From Bacteroidales bacterium (lineage in GTDB: Bacteria > Bacteroidota > Bacteroidia > Bacteroidales > M50B96), in contig JAIOYV010000020.1 of NCBI GenBank assembly GCA_021740905.1, forward strand, positions 1 to 64,000: 64,000 nt of DNA. The letters run 5' to 3'. Below, piece by piece: positions 13,877 to 22,690 of the stretch. The stretch's first letter is position 1. Each line of letters opens with the position of its first letter. The notes beneath the pieces are model-generated. The model had not been told where the DNA came from. It did not search any database and was given only the letters and a program-made list of their open reading frames with translations. The position numbers were made by a program, and so were the translations under genes.

Positions 13877-15775
13877 ATGAAACGTAAAAAACAAATATCC
13901 AACACATTATTTAGAATAGGAGGCATCGTTTTTCTTTTTTCCCTCCTGTCATCCTGCGCCAACATGGGAATGCCCGAAGGGGGTCCGAAAGATGAGACAC
14001 CTCCCAAAGTGGTTGAAAGCGAGCCGGCAAATTTCTCCACACACTTCAAATCGCAAAAAATAATCATCACTTTCGATGAATATATCGTGCTGAAAAACCT
14101 GACCCAGAAACTGATAATCTCTCCTCCCCTTCCCGAAAAACCCGAAATAAAACTAAAAGGGAAAAAACTGTACATCGAATTGAACAACGAATTGGCCGAC
14201 AGCACCACGTACACTTTAAACTTTGGTGATGCCATTGTCGACAACAACGAGGGCAATGTGATGCAGAATTTCCAGTTTGTTTTTGCTACCGGCGACAAGC
14301 TTGACTCCCTTTCCATTAGCGGAAAAATAAACAATGCCTTCACCAAGCTTGCCGAATCGGAAGTGCTGGTTATGGTTTATTCTGAATTAGCCGACACTAT
14401 GCCCATGAAGGTGATCCCTGAATATGTTGCACGCAGTTTACCGAATGGAAGTTTTTCGATCAATAATATGCGATCGGCCACTTACAAACTGTTTGCCCTA
14501 CGCGATGCCAACAACAATTACCTGTTCGACCAGCCCAACGAAGCCATTGCTTATTTGGATACGTTCCTGACCCCTTTTGCCATACTAAAGGAGCATATCG
14601 ACACCATTCCCCGCAACACCCTTCCGTCCGACACTATTTCAGCAGATACCCTGATTAATACCATCCTTCCTCCTGATACTTTGCTAAAAGACAGTATCGT
14701 AATAAGTACGATTGTAGAAAAATACCCAAGCGATATTCAGCTATGGTTATTCGAGGAAAAATTCAACAAGCAATACCTGAAAAGCTCCGACCGTAAAAAT
14801 AAGGCTCTGATAAAACTGGCTTTCAATCAGGCTGTGGAGGACTCCATCAAGATCAATTTTCTTTCGCCCGATACCGCTGCATTTATCCCGGAATACCACG
14901 AAAACCTCGATAGTCTTTTCCTCTGGCTTACCGATTCGACAGATTTTAACACAGATACCATACGCATGGAGATATCCTATATCCGCAAAGATTCACTCGA
15001 CGAGGACTACCTCCACTGCGATACGTTAAAACTTGGCTTCAGGGAAAAAGAAAAGAAAAAGAAAGAAAAAGACACGGAGGATGAAAAGCCCAAAGGATTG
15101 CAGTTTTCAACTTTGCCACGAATAAATTCAAACCTTCAAAAAGAAAAAAACTTTGAAATGATTTTTGCAGAACCCATTTCAGTTTTCGATACCTCGCTGA
15201 TCCAAATTTATACAACCCAGGATACCAACCAGGTCAGGATGCCTTATTCAATCTCTAAGGATTCAGCTATAGTGAGGGGTTTTCATGTTTCGGCCCAATG
15301 GGAGGATGACAAACGCTATGAGTTTGTTGCTGACGATTCGGCCTTTGTAAGTATTTGGGGCAACTACACCGACAGCACAGCCATTATTTTTAAAACCCGA
15401 CCTATCGAAGACTATGGAAATATCATCCTGAAACTGGAAAGTTTTGACGGGCCAGGCATTGTTCAGTTAATTGGTGAAAAAGAAAGTATTCTTGATGAGC
15501 GAAAAGTAAAATCGGAGGAAACTGTAAATTTCAACTACCTCATGCCGGGAAATTTTAAATTGAAATTTATCTTCGACCGGAATGGAAATGGCAAATGGGA
15601 TACCGGTAAATATTTAGACAAACTTCAACCTGAAAAAACCAATTATTTTTCCGGCGAAGTTAAGGTGCGTGCCAATTGGGATTTAGAATTGGATTGGGAT
15701 CCTAACCAAGAAGGACTTCCGTTTAAAGAACCAGAAAAAGAAAGGCAGCCATCGGTGGGTACAAAACGTAAATAA
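13877..15775 (+). CDS. Lipoprotein with Ig-like (Big_5) domain
   Basis: 632 residues from the chosen ATG at 13877. The open frame extends 15 codons further up, but only this start gives a normal lipoprotein signal: a basic MKRKK start, a hydrophobic segment, and lipobox LLSSC with Cys27. After it, GGPKDETPPKVVESEPAN leads into a bacterial Ig-like domain (about 40-135, with KIIITFDEYIVLKNL). The rest is long, beta-rich and acidic, with a Lys/Glu-rich spacer near residue 395-415 and, near the end, a DRNGNGKWDTG calcium-loop-like motif. Probably anchored in the outer membrane facing the periplasm or surface. Its biochemical role is unknown, though this protein type is conserved in the phylum. 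Confidence 0.82.
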   Translation: MKRKKQISNTLFRIGGIVFLFSLLSSCANMGMPEGGPKDETPPKVVESEPANFSTHFKSQKIIITFDEYIVLKNLTQKLIISPPLPEKPEIKLKGKKLYIELNNELADSTTYTLNFGDAIVDNNEGNVMQNFQFVFATGDKLDSLSISGKINNAFTKLAESEVLVMVYSELADTMPMKVIPEYVARSLPNGSFSINNMRSATYKLFALRDANNNYLFDQPNEAIAYLDTFLTPFAILKEHIDTIPRNTLPSDTISADTLINTILPPDTLLKDSIVISTIVEKYPSDIQLWLFEEKFNKQYLKSSDRKNKALIKLAFNQAVEDSIKINFLSPDTAAFIPEYHENLDSLFLWLTDSTDFNTDTIRMEISYIRKDSLDEDYLHCDTLKLGFREKEKKKKEKDTEDEKPKGLQFSTLPRINSNLQKEKNFEMIFAEPISVFDTSLIQIYTTQDTNQVRMPYSISKDSAIVRGFHVSAQWEDDKRYEFVADDSAFVSIWGNYTDSTAIIFKTRPIEDYGNIILKLESFDGPGIVQLIGEKESILDERKVKSEETVNFNYLMPGNFKLKFIFDRNGNGKWDTGKYLDKLQPEKTNYFSGEVKVRANWDLELDWDPNQEGLPFKEPEKERQPSVGTKRK

Positions 15776-15876
15776 CATCAGGGATTATTCTTATTTGGAA
15801 GGTTGTTTAAGTAGCTTGATCCGATCTTCCATAGGGTATATGGTGATCAAATTAATCAATAGTCAATAAACAATAA

Positions 15877-16257
15877 TCATTGTTTCAGCCTTGCTATCTC
15901 TTCCTCCAATTCGGCAATATCAATTCTTTTACGCCGCCTCACCGAGCGATAGGCAAAGAAAAATATCAGGCAAAGTATTGAAAGTACAGTAATTACAGCC
16001 GCAAGTGTTACGATCTTTTGATCCTTAAGCCGGATAATTTCGATCTTCTCGTTTTTGTCCTTTTTCAGGCGGGTGACTTCTTTTATAAGATCCTCGTTCT
16101 GGGTAGTTATCTCGTCAAGTGTAAGCTGTTGCGAACCGATTTGTTCTTCCAAAACTTCAATCTCCGACAGTGCCGATAATTGTAGTCCTGTGCTTTGAAG
16201 TGCAAAAATTAGTAGTACGATGAAGTATATCTTTTTCATATTATTGGGTTTCTTCAT
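15877..16257 (-). CDS. Small membrane protein with coiled coil, unknown function
   Basis: 126 residues from the ATG at 16257 (alternatives: 16239, or 16287, which lies upstream of the promoter element). Layout: signal-like hydrophobic start (IYFIVLLIFALQSTG), a coiled coil (EIEVLEEQIGSQQLTLDEI through LKKDKNEKIEIIRLKDQ), a transmembrane segment (LAAVITVLSILCLIFFFAYR) and a short charged tail with a second helix. No family recognised. It could be a periplasm-facing tether or a division-type accessory protein, but nothing in the context decides that. Confidence 0.6.
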   Translation of the reverse strand: MKKPNNMKKIYFIVLLIFALQSTGLQLSALSEIEVLEEQIGSQQLTLDEITTQNEDLIKEVTRLKKDKNEKIEIIRLKDQKIVTLAAVITVLSILCLIFFFAYRSVRRRKRIDIAELEEEIARLKQ

Positions 16258-16273
16258 ATCAATAATCATCAGA

Positions 16274-16281
16274 CAAAAATA
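16274..16281 (-). promoter_or_regulatory. -7 element for the small membrane protein
   Basis: TATTTTTG on the minus strand, 17 bp upstream of the ATG at 16257. Because it overlaps the region just after the ATG at 16287, it argues against that upstream start. Confidence 0.45.
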
Positions 16282-16448
16282 AATCAAATTAGTTCTTTAT
16301 TCTGATATAAATTGATGAAGTGTATTGTTTTCATGGAAATGTAGGGTTTGGAATCTAATTATATTTGTCAAATATCCTGTGCAGGATTCTTGACTTTTGA
16401 ATTTATTGTTTTCATCATGACAAATGGATTAAAGTTTAAACTATCAGG

Positions 16449-17711
16449 TTATTGCAACATTTCAATAGTTGTATCAACCACCTTGTAAAGCTTGTCGGAA
16501 GGGCGGATTTTTACAGGGATGGGAATGGAAACTTTCACCCCTTTTTTAGCGTGCTCGGTTGCTTTCAAATCAACCCTCATCTCCTCTACCTTTTGCTCGA
16601 TTACCCCGGTGGTTGGGCCGGTAATCAGGATATTGTCGCCCACATTCAGTTCGCCTGCTTCGAGCTGGAATTCGGCCACCTTCAGTTTGGCAAAATAGTT
16701 CATGCCTTTACCAATATACATTTTTCGCTTGGTGGCCTGCGAGCCGTACTGCTTGCTCCATTTACCAATCTTACGGCCCAGGTAATAGCCATCCCAAAAC
16801 CCACGGTTGAAAACAGTTGACAGTTCGTCTTCCCAAGCCTTTATTTTCTCTGTTGAATATTGACCATCAATGTACGCATCAACAGCCTCTCGATACACTT
16901 TGGTGACCGTTTTTACATATTCGGGTGCGCGGGCACGTCCTTCAATTTTCAGGACGGTGATCCCTGCATTTAAAAGTTTATCGACAAAACCCACCGTGCA
17001 CAGGTCTTGGGGCGACATTATGTATTCGTTTTCGATGTCGAGTTGGTAGCCCGATTCCTTTTCGGTTACGGTATAAGCTTTCCGGCAGGTCTGTCGACAT
17101 GCACCCCGGTTGGCCGAAGAGTTTTGCTCGTGAAGGCTCAGGTAGCATTTCCCCGAAACAGCCATGCACAAGGCACCGTGGGCAAATACCTCAATCTTCA
17201 CAAGATTCCCCGATGGTCCGCAGATATTTTCTTCTTTTATCGCTTCTGAAATGGCTTTCACCTGTCTCAGGCTCAGTTCGCGTGCAGTCACTATCACATC
17301 ACAAAAACGGGAGTAAAATTTCAATGCCTCAATGTTGCTGATATTAAGTTGGGTCGAAGCGTGTATTTCAACCCCCTTTTCAAAAGCATAATTAATTACT
17401 GCAATGTCGGAGGCGATGATGGCCGAAATGCCACTCGCTTTCGCCACATCCACAATTTGCTTCATCACCTTGATGTCGCGGTCGTAAATAATGGTGTTTA
17501 CGGTAAGGTAGCTCTTTACATTGTTTTCGTTGCAGATGCTCACAATCTTTTTTAAATCTTCGGTGGTAAAATTATTCGACGATTTGCTCCGCATGTTCAA
17601 CTGCCCAATTCCAAAATACACCGAGTTGGCCCCTCCCTGTATGGCCGCCATCAGCGATTCGAACGAACCCACTGGTGCCATTATTTCAATATCTTCTTTT
17701 TTGATGTTCAT
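16449..17711 (-). CDS. U32-family peptidase-like protein (tRNA/rRNA hydroxylation family)
   Basis: 420 residues from the ATG at 17711, chosen because a promoter -7 element lies at 17732-17739, between it and the in-frame ATG at 17753. U32 motifs: DIEIMAPVGSFESLMAAIQG at the start, VEIHASTQLNISN, VFAHGALCMAVSGKCYLS with family cysteines, and NRGACRQTCRKAY, then LKIEGRARAPEYVKTVT. U32 members such as TrhP and RlhA take part in prephenate-dependent hydroxylation of tRNA or rRNA bases; others were described as collagenases. The cysteine cluster favours the RNA-hydroxylation type. It is a single gene. Confidence 0.85.
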   Translation of the reverse strand: MNIKKEDIEIMAPVGSFESLMAAIQGGANSVYFGIGQLNMRSKSSNNFTTEDLKKIVSICNENNVKSYLTVNTIIYDRDIKVMKQIVDVAKASGISAIIASDIAVINYAFEKGVEIHASTQLNISNIEALKFYSRFCDVIVTARELSLRQVKAISEAIKEENICGPSGNLVKIEVFAHGALCMAVSGKCYLSLHEQNSSANRGACRQTCRKAYTVTEKESGYQLDIENEYIMSPQDLCTVGFVDKLLNAGITVLKIEGRARAPEYVKTVTKVYREAVDAYIDGQYSTEKIKAWEDELSTVFNRGFWDGYYLGRKIGKWSKQYGSQATKRKMYIGKGMNYFAKLKVAEFQLEAGELNVGDNILITGPTTGVIEQKVEEMRVDLKATEHAKKGVKVSIPIPVKIRPSDKLYKVVDTTIEMLQ

Positions 17712-17731
17712 TCTAAAGATTTTTTCAAGTG

Positions 17732-17739
17732 CAAAAATA
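17732..17739 (-). promoter_or_regulatory. -7 promoter element deciding the U32 start
   Basis: TATTTTTG on the minus strand, with a T-run 17 nt upstream (17757-17760). Transcripts from here would start near 17725 and exclude the upstream in-frame ATG at 17753. Confidence 0.5.
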
Positions 17740-17816
17740 GTGATTGGATCCATTTAAAAACTAATTAGAGGCTATTAGAAAACTTACTTATTTTTGAAAT
17801 GTCAAATTGCAAAACT

Positions 17817-18329
17817 ATGAAATTCAATTAAGAGAAAAGGCTCTTCTCCCAATCAGGCATCTTAGTTGGAGGTTTTTTGCTTGTCCTGTCTTTGATTGGG
17901 CTTATTTCTGTGACATTTGACAAACCACAATCGACCCTGGAATTTTTGTCGACAGGTTGGGTATTCCTTTTATTGTTGTTGATTGGGGTGGCAATTGTCC
18001 GTGCAAAAGATAAGTTTGAATTTGATTTCGACGGAAAAGTATTTTCGAATTATGTGCAGGTTTTTGGGATTCGCTTGTTCACCGATACCAAAAAACTACC
18101 CGATAAAATCTTGTTTGTTAACACTGTAAAAAGAAAGTTGACCTGGAAAAGATATATTGCGTTGGCTATACCCTTTACCAGTGAGATTATTACTTACGAA
18201 GTCTACCTGGTTTCGTTGAAAGGAAAAGCAGGCCGTCTTGTAAGTCTCGAAGAAAACGAAGCCAAAGAATTATCAGCTAAAATTGCTGAATTGTATGGGG
18301 TTGAATGGCGGTTTAAAGAGCAGATATAA
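17817..18329 (+). pseudogene. Membrane protein of unknown function with TAA at codon 5 (or TTG start at 17877)
   Basis: A frame beginning ATG-AAA-TTC-AAT at 17817 meets TAA at 17829-17831. It then continues in frame through EKRLFSQSGILVGGFLLVLS to the natural end at 18329. The first transmembrane segment (ILVGGFLLVLSLIGLISV) needs codons upstream of the first possible restart, a TTG at 17877. Either the gene lost its start to a nonsense change or translation begins at TTG (GGAGG lies 4 bases before it). The rest has a second hydrophobic segment (WVFLLLLLIGVAIV) and a soluble tail ending ELYGVEWRFKEQI. No family recognised. Confidence 0.55.
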
Positions 18330-18336
18330 ACAATGG

Positions 18337-19335
18337 TTAATTCGAATCGTAAGCCCACTTCAGGTAAATACTTCCCCAGGTAAAGCCACCACCAAAGGCA
18401 GCCAGCACAATATTGTCGCCTTTTTTCAACTTCTTTTCCCATTCCCATAAGCAGAGTGGGATGGTTCCATTGGTGGTGTTGCCATAGCGGTATATATTTA
18501 TCATTACCTGATCTTTGTCGATACCCATGCGCCGTGCAGTGGCTTCGATAATACGCAGGTTGGCCTGGTGGGGCACCAACCAGGCAATATCGTTGGAAGT
18601 AAGGCCATTCTTTTCCATTATTTCAACGGATATATCGGCCATATTTTTGACGGCAAATTTAAAAACAGCTTGCCCTTCTTGATAGATGTAGTGTTCGCGA
18701 GCGTCCACTGTTTCGTGCGAAGCAGGCTTTACCGAGCCTCCGGCTTTCTGGTGCAAATGAATCCGTCCTGATCCATCCGAGCGAAGTATTGAGTCTTGTA
18801 TCCCATAACCATTTGAGTTAGGCTCAATCAATACAGCACCTGCTGCATCGCCAAAAATAATACAGGTTGTGCGATCGGTATAATCGGCTATCGAAGACAT
18901 CTTATCGGCTCCAACAACGATTACTTTTTTGTACATCCCACTTAAAATATATTTTTCTGCAGTAGCTAATCCATATAGAAATCCCGAGCAAGCAGCATTC
19001 ATGTCGAAACTGAAAGCATTCTTGATCCCCACTTTATCGCAAATAATGTTGGCCGTGGCGGGAAATTGCATATCGGGGGTAACAGTGGCACAAATAAGCA
19101 GGTCAACTTCTTCGGGAGCTGTACCTGTTTTTTTCAGCAATTTCTGAACAGCATCAGCAGCCATATCAGAGGTTCCAAGCCCCTCCCCTTTCTGTATCCT
19201 ACGTTCTTTGATGCCTGTGCGTGTAGTAATCCACTCGTCGGTTGTGTCAACCATTTTTTCTAATTCCTGGTTGGTAAGGATATAATCAGGGACGGAACAT
19301 TCGATGCCACTTATTACTGCTGAAATATTTGCCAT
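18337..19335 (-). CDS. fabH: Beta-ketoacyl-ACP synthase III
   Basis: 332 residues. The catalytic triad is visible: Cys near 113 in [17 protein letters not shown], His near 256 in [18 protein letters not shown], and Asn near 286 in [17 protein letters not shown]. The last block has Gly where Ala-Ala-Thr is common. N-terminal [17 protein letters not shown] is family-typical. FabH condenses acetyl- or branched acyl-CoA with malonyl-ACP to start fatty acid synthesis. Its ATG overlaps the plsX stop by one base, so the two are translationally coupled. It is the last gene of the DUF177-rpmF-plsX-fabH operon. Confidence 0.97.
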   Translation of the reverse strand: MANISAVISGIECSVPDYILTNQELEKMVDTTDEWITTRTGIKERRIQKGEGLGTSDMAADAVQKLLKKTGTAPEEVDLLICATVTPDMQFPATANIICDKVGIKNAFSFDMNAACSGFLYGLATAEKYILSGMYKKVIVVGADKMSSIADYTDRTTCIIFGDAAGAVLIEPNSNGYGIQDSILRSDGSGRIHLHQKAGGSVKPASHETVDAREHYIYQEGQAVFKFAVKNMADISVEIMEKNGLTSNDIAWLVPHQANLRIIEATARRMGIDKDQVMINIYRYGNTTNGTIPLCLWEWEKKLKKGDNIVLAAFGGGFTWGSIYLKWAYDSN

Positions 19336-20273
19336 TACTGAAATGCTTCTTTAATTTTCATGTTTATTTGAGCCTCAGCAACTTCTGAGGTATGAATAAT
19401 CATATTTTTGATAGCCGTATCGTTTGATACGCCGTGACCTATAACTACAGTGGAATTGATGCCCAGAATTGGGGTGCCTCCATATATTTCAAAATTAAAG
19501 CGATTGAAATATTCGTCTTCAATTTTTCTTTTCTTGATGAGAGAATAAAAAGCTTCGGCCTCTTTTAATACTACATTGCCGGTAAAGCCATCAGTCACAA
19601 TCACATCGGCTCTATCGCCAAAGAGTTCGTTCCCTTCAATATTACCGATAAAATTGAAATCGTTGGAATTCTTCATCAGCTCGTACGTCGACCTGGATAG
19701 CAGATTCCCTTTTTCTTCTTCTGATCCAATGTTGAGCAATCCTATTTTGGGGTTTTTGACACCATGCACAAATTCAGCATAAATAGAACCCAAAACAGCA
19801 TATTGATAAAGTACATCGGGGCGGCAATCGGCATTGATACCAACATCGAGAAGGATAGAGTCACCTCCCAAAAGCCGAGGCATAACGCTACTGATGCATG
19901 GCCTTATTATTCCAGGGATAACTTTGACGGTGTACATCGAACCAACCAACATTGCCCCGGTGTTGCCCGCACTGGCAAAACCATCGAGCTTACCAGTACT
20001 CAACATTTGAAAGCCAATGGCAATACTCGAATTTTGTTTTTTCGCAAATGCCTTGGCTGGATGCTCGCCCATTTCGATAATTTCGTCGGAATGGACGATC
20101 TCGAACAATGCTGGGTCGATATTTCCCTGCTCCAGGAGAGGAAGTATTTTTGTTTGGTCGCCAATAAGTACGATAGTGCATGTTTCGGGCAGCTCTTTGC
20201 GTGCAAGTATAGCACCCAAAACAGTAGCACTGGGGGCATAATCGCCACCCATTATATCAATACCAATCCTCAT
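19335..20273 (-). CDS. plsX: Phosphate acyltransferase PlsX
   Basis: 312 residues, beginning [20 protein letters not shown], the classic PlsX start. Other motifs: [65 protein letters not shown] and [20 protein letters not shown]. PlsX converts acyl-ACP to acyl-phosphate, feeding PlsY in phospholipid synthesis. It lies between rpmF (15 bp gap) and fabH (one-base overlap), an order conserved across many bacteria. Confidence 0.97.
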   Translation of the reverse strand: MRIGIDIMGGDYAPSATVLGAILARKELPETCTIVLIGDQTKILPLLEQGNIDPALFEIVHSDEIIEMGEHPAKAFAKKQNSSIAIGFQMLSTGKLDGFASAGNTGAMLVGSMYTVKVIPGIIRPCISSVMPRLLGGDSILLDVGINADCRPDVLYQYAVLGSIYAEFVHGVKNPKIGLLNIGSEEEKGNLLSRSTYELMKNSNDFNFIGNIEGNELFGDRADVIVTDGFTGNVVLKEAEAFYSLIKKRKIEDEYFNRFNFEIYGGTPILGINSTVVIGHGVSNDTAIKNMIIHTSEVAEAQINMKIKEAFQ

Positions 20274-20288
20274 GTAATATTAAGTGGA

Positions 20289-20480
20289 TTAAGCCTCTAC
20301 GCCTTTCTCCATAACAACCTGCCCTTTGTAATAGAGCTTGTCTTCATGCCAATGTGCCCGATGGTAAAGATGAGCTTCACCAGTAGTCGGATCAATAGCA
20401 ACAGTAGGTGCTACAGCTTTATAATGAGTCCTACGCTTATTTCGGCGTTGTTTCGAAATTCGATGTTTGGGATGTGCCAT
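20289..20480 (-). CDS. rpmF: 50S ribosomal protein L32
   Basis: 63 residues: [20 protein letters not shown] at the start, the L32 signature, followed by [20 protein letters not shown]. The zinc-type cysteines of some L32 proteins are absent, as in many members. It is placed between DUF177 (16 bp) and plsX (15 bp), the standard neighbourhood. Confidence 0.96.
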   Translation of the reverse strand: MAHPKHRISKQRRNKRRTHYKAVAPTVAIDPTTGEAHLYHRAHWHEDKLYYKGQVVMEKGVEA

Positions 20481-20496
20481 TTTATCTAATTTTTGT

Positions 20497-21030
20497 TTAT
20501 TTTTTTAATAAGCCTTTAAGCTTGTCCCATCGTGGGTCAGGCTCGTGTTCTTTTTGTATAATATATTTTCCAAGCGATTTAAGAATCTCCTTACTGCATG
20601 TTGGGTTGCCGTGTTCGTCATCGGGGTGCACCCTTTTGTATGGCAAATGCAGATGGATAAATTCATAAATATTTTGTGCTACATTTAGTTCGGATTGTTG
20701 ATGGGTGACTTCCTGTATTTCTTCTCCAATATATCTTGAGTCGAAGATTTCTTCACCAAATTTGATGATTATGCGGTCTTCGCTTTCAACGTTCAAGTCA
20801 AATTTTTCGAGGCACCGGTCACATTCCAATTCAATAGTGCCTTTCGTAATAAAGTCGAGCGCCATGAAAGTAGCGTTTTTCTCAAGCTTTACGACGACCG
20901 AAAATTTTCCATTTTCAATTTCCGAATGTTCAAATTGCTCAAAGAACTTTTTGTCGACTTCAAAGTCGAAAACATGGGTTCCGTCCCGTAATCCCTTAAA
21001 TGGGATACTATAATTTTTCAGATAGTTCAC
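20497..21030 (-). CDS. DUF177 (YceD-like) protein
   Basis: 177 residues. Family features: the strand-rich N-terminus [20 protein letters not shown], the central [16 protein letters not shown] with its CxxC, the acidic [20 protein letters not shown] region and a C-terminal [16 protein letters not shown]177/YceD proteins are encoded before rpmF in most bacteria and have been linked to 23S rRNA accumulation; the exact function here is not shown. It is first gene of the lipid-ribosome operon, with its own promoter at 21050-21080. Confidence 0.88.
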   Translation of the reverse strand: MNYLKNYSIPFKGLRDGTHVFDFEVDKKFFEQFEHSEIENGKFSVVVKLEKNATFMALDFITKGTIELECDRCLEKFDLNVESEDRIIIKFGEEIFDSRYIGEEIQEVTHQQSELNVAQNIYEFIHLHLPYKRVHPDDEHGNPTCSKEILKSLGKYIIQKEHEPDPRWDKLKGLLKK

Positions 21031-21049
21031 AGCCCTAAAAAATGTCGTG

Positions 21050-21080
21050 CAAAAGTATAATTTTTATTTTAATCAGAAAA
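21050..21080 (-). promoter_or_regulatory. Promoter of the DUF177-rpmF-plsX-fabH operon
   Basis: Minus strand: TTTT (21077-21080), 19 nt, TACTTTTG (21050-21057). The -7 element is a perfect TAnnTTTG; the -33 element differs by one base from TTTG. Confidence 0.65.
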
Positions 21081-21143
21081 AATATTTTAATCATGCTAAA
21101 AAATTAGAAATCAGCAATATTCCTGACTCCAAATTTTCCCTTC

Positions 21144-22331
21144 CTATTTGCGCAAGGCAATCCTGAAAGTAGTTCCCGTTTCATGATCGGAACTTTTGAC
21201 AAATATTTTTCCTGCATGATAAGTCTCGATTATCCGTTCTGAAAGGGATAGCCCAAGTCCCCAACCTCTTTGTTTAGTGGTATATCCAGGCTGAAAAACA
21301 GTTTTAAACTTGGTCTTAGGGATTCCTTTTCCCGTATCTTTAATATCCACATACACAATTTGAGTATTGTCCTGGATTGAAATTTCAATCTCACCGGCAC
21401 CTTCCATGGCATCAATGGCATTCTTACAAAGGTTTTCAATCACCCACTCGAACAAAGCCTGGTTGATAGGAACAAGGATTTCATCTATATGATCATAGTT
21501 TACCTGATAGTTTACCTTTTTCGAAGTACGGGTTTTCAAATAGGCAATGGATGAATTTATTACTTCAACAATATTGGTGCGAACAAGAACCGGTGCTGAC
21601 CCAATTTTAGAAAAACGTTCTGTTATGGTCTCCAATCGCTGGACATCTTTCTCAACTTCCAGCAACATTTCCTGGTTTGTGTTTTCTTCCTTCATGTACT
21701 CGACCCAGGCCAGCAGCGAGGAAATGGGTGTGCCCAGCTGGTGGGCAGTTTCTTTCGACATACCTACCCAAACCTGATTCTGCTCGGCCCTGCGCGACGA
21801 ACTAAAAGCCAGATAGGCCACGAGGATAAACAGAAAGATGACCCCCAACTGGAAAAAAGGATAATAAAACAGCTGGGTCAACAATATGGAATCTTTGTAA
21901 TAAATAATGTTTTTGTGTCCATTCATCAGCACTATTTCAATAGGCTCATGCTCCGACTTCATTATTTCCAGTTGCTTATAAAGGTACGCCAGATTCCGCT
22001 CAAGAACTTCGGGACCGAGAGCTTTTTTATCGATAATTGATTTCAACGAATCCAAGTTTCGGGCAGCAAGGATGGTCATTTCCTCATCAACCATAATAAC
22101 CGGAATGGTTTTGTTTTTCCGTATTACTTCGAAAATGAAGCTTATGTCCTGGTCATTCCCAGGTTTCGACAATTGGCGATTAGCTTCCGCCCAAAGCTCT
22201 ACACTTTTTCTTTCTTCTTTTGATAACTTAGTTACCAGGCGGTTGGTAAACACAAGGGAGGACATACCAATTAACACAGCCATCATCAGCAATGCAAATT
22301 TCCACTTCTGTTTTTTAGAATAAATATTCAC
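21144..22331 (-). CDS. Membrane sensor histidine kinase
   Basis: 395 residues. A first membrane segment (FALLMMAVLIGMSSLVF, about 12-29) and a second (FQLGVIFLFILVAYLAF, about 157-175) enclose a roughly 120-residue periplasmic sensor. The phosphoacceptor His near 190 is in MSKETAHQLGTPISSLLAW. The ATP-binding lobe shows the N box ENLCKNAIDAMEGAGEI, the G1 box DTGKGIPKTKFKTVFQPGYT and the G2 box RGWGLGLSLSERI. No response regulator is adjacent, so it is an orphan kinase by position. The signal is unknown. Confidence 0.92.
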   Translation of the reverse strand: MNIYSKKQKWKFALLMMAVLIGMSSLVFTNRLVTKLSKEERKSVELWAEANRQLSKPGNDQDISFIFEVIRKNKTIPVIMVDEEMTILAARNLDSLKSIIDKKALGPEVLERNLAYLYKQLEIMKSEHEPIEIVLMNGHKNIIYYKDSILLTQLFYYPFFQLGVIFLFILVAYLAFSSSRRAEQNQVWVGMSKETAHQLGTPISSLLAWVEYMKEENTNQEMLLEVEKDVQRLETITERFSKIGSAPVLVRTNIVEVINSSIAYLKTRTSKKVNYQVNYDHIDEILVPINQALFEWVIENLCKNAIDAMEGAGEIEISIQDNTQIVYVDIKDTGKGIPKTKFKTVFQPGYTTKQRGWGLGLSLSERIIETYHAGKIFVKSSDHETGTTFRIALRK

Positions 22332-22379
22332 CTTTCACATCATTTTAAAATTGCGCAAAGAAAGTAAAACTTACATTTA

Positions 22380-22690
22380 GTTGGTTTATTGCTTCCTGCC
22401 TTTCAGTCGGCAGTCGGCAAAGGGCGATTCTTAGTCCTTAGTGGGGGAAGGTGTCGGTGTGACTCAAAGACGCGCCGACACTTTTAAGTAGGCAGGGGGC
22501 TGTTCGCTACACTGGGTGTTGGGGGTACTGGGGATTAAAAGTAGAGATCCAATTTATTGCGTCTCAATAACAAATTAGAATCACTAAAAGACGCAATAAA
22601 TTGCGTCTCTACATTGCCATCTGCTGCCTTCCGACAAAATGTGAACTGTAGACTGAAAACTGTAGACTGCATACTGTAGACTGCCGACTG
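22380..22690. repeat. Intergenic repeats and palindromes upstream of the histidine kinase
   Basis: There is a hairpin GTGTCGG (22451-22457) / CCGACAC (22475-22481); an inverted repeat, 22541-22565 versus 22589-22612, built on 'caatttattgcgtctc' / 'gacgcaataaattgcgtc'; and a short tandem series of 'actgtagactg' words (22646-22690). No open frame worth reporting. Confidence 0.65.

Noticed and set aside
5101-17831. A genetic code in which TAA is read as an amino acid
   Set aside because: Conserved genes in the window (e.g. cysNC, pepE and rpmF-operon genes) end properly at TAA, so TAA is a normal stop here.
19764-20489. A 241-codon plus-strand frame
   Set aside because: It lies antisense to plsX and rpmF, which are certain genes; it has no recognisable protein features.
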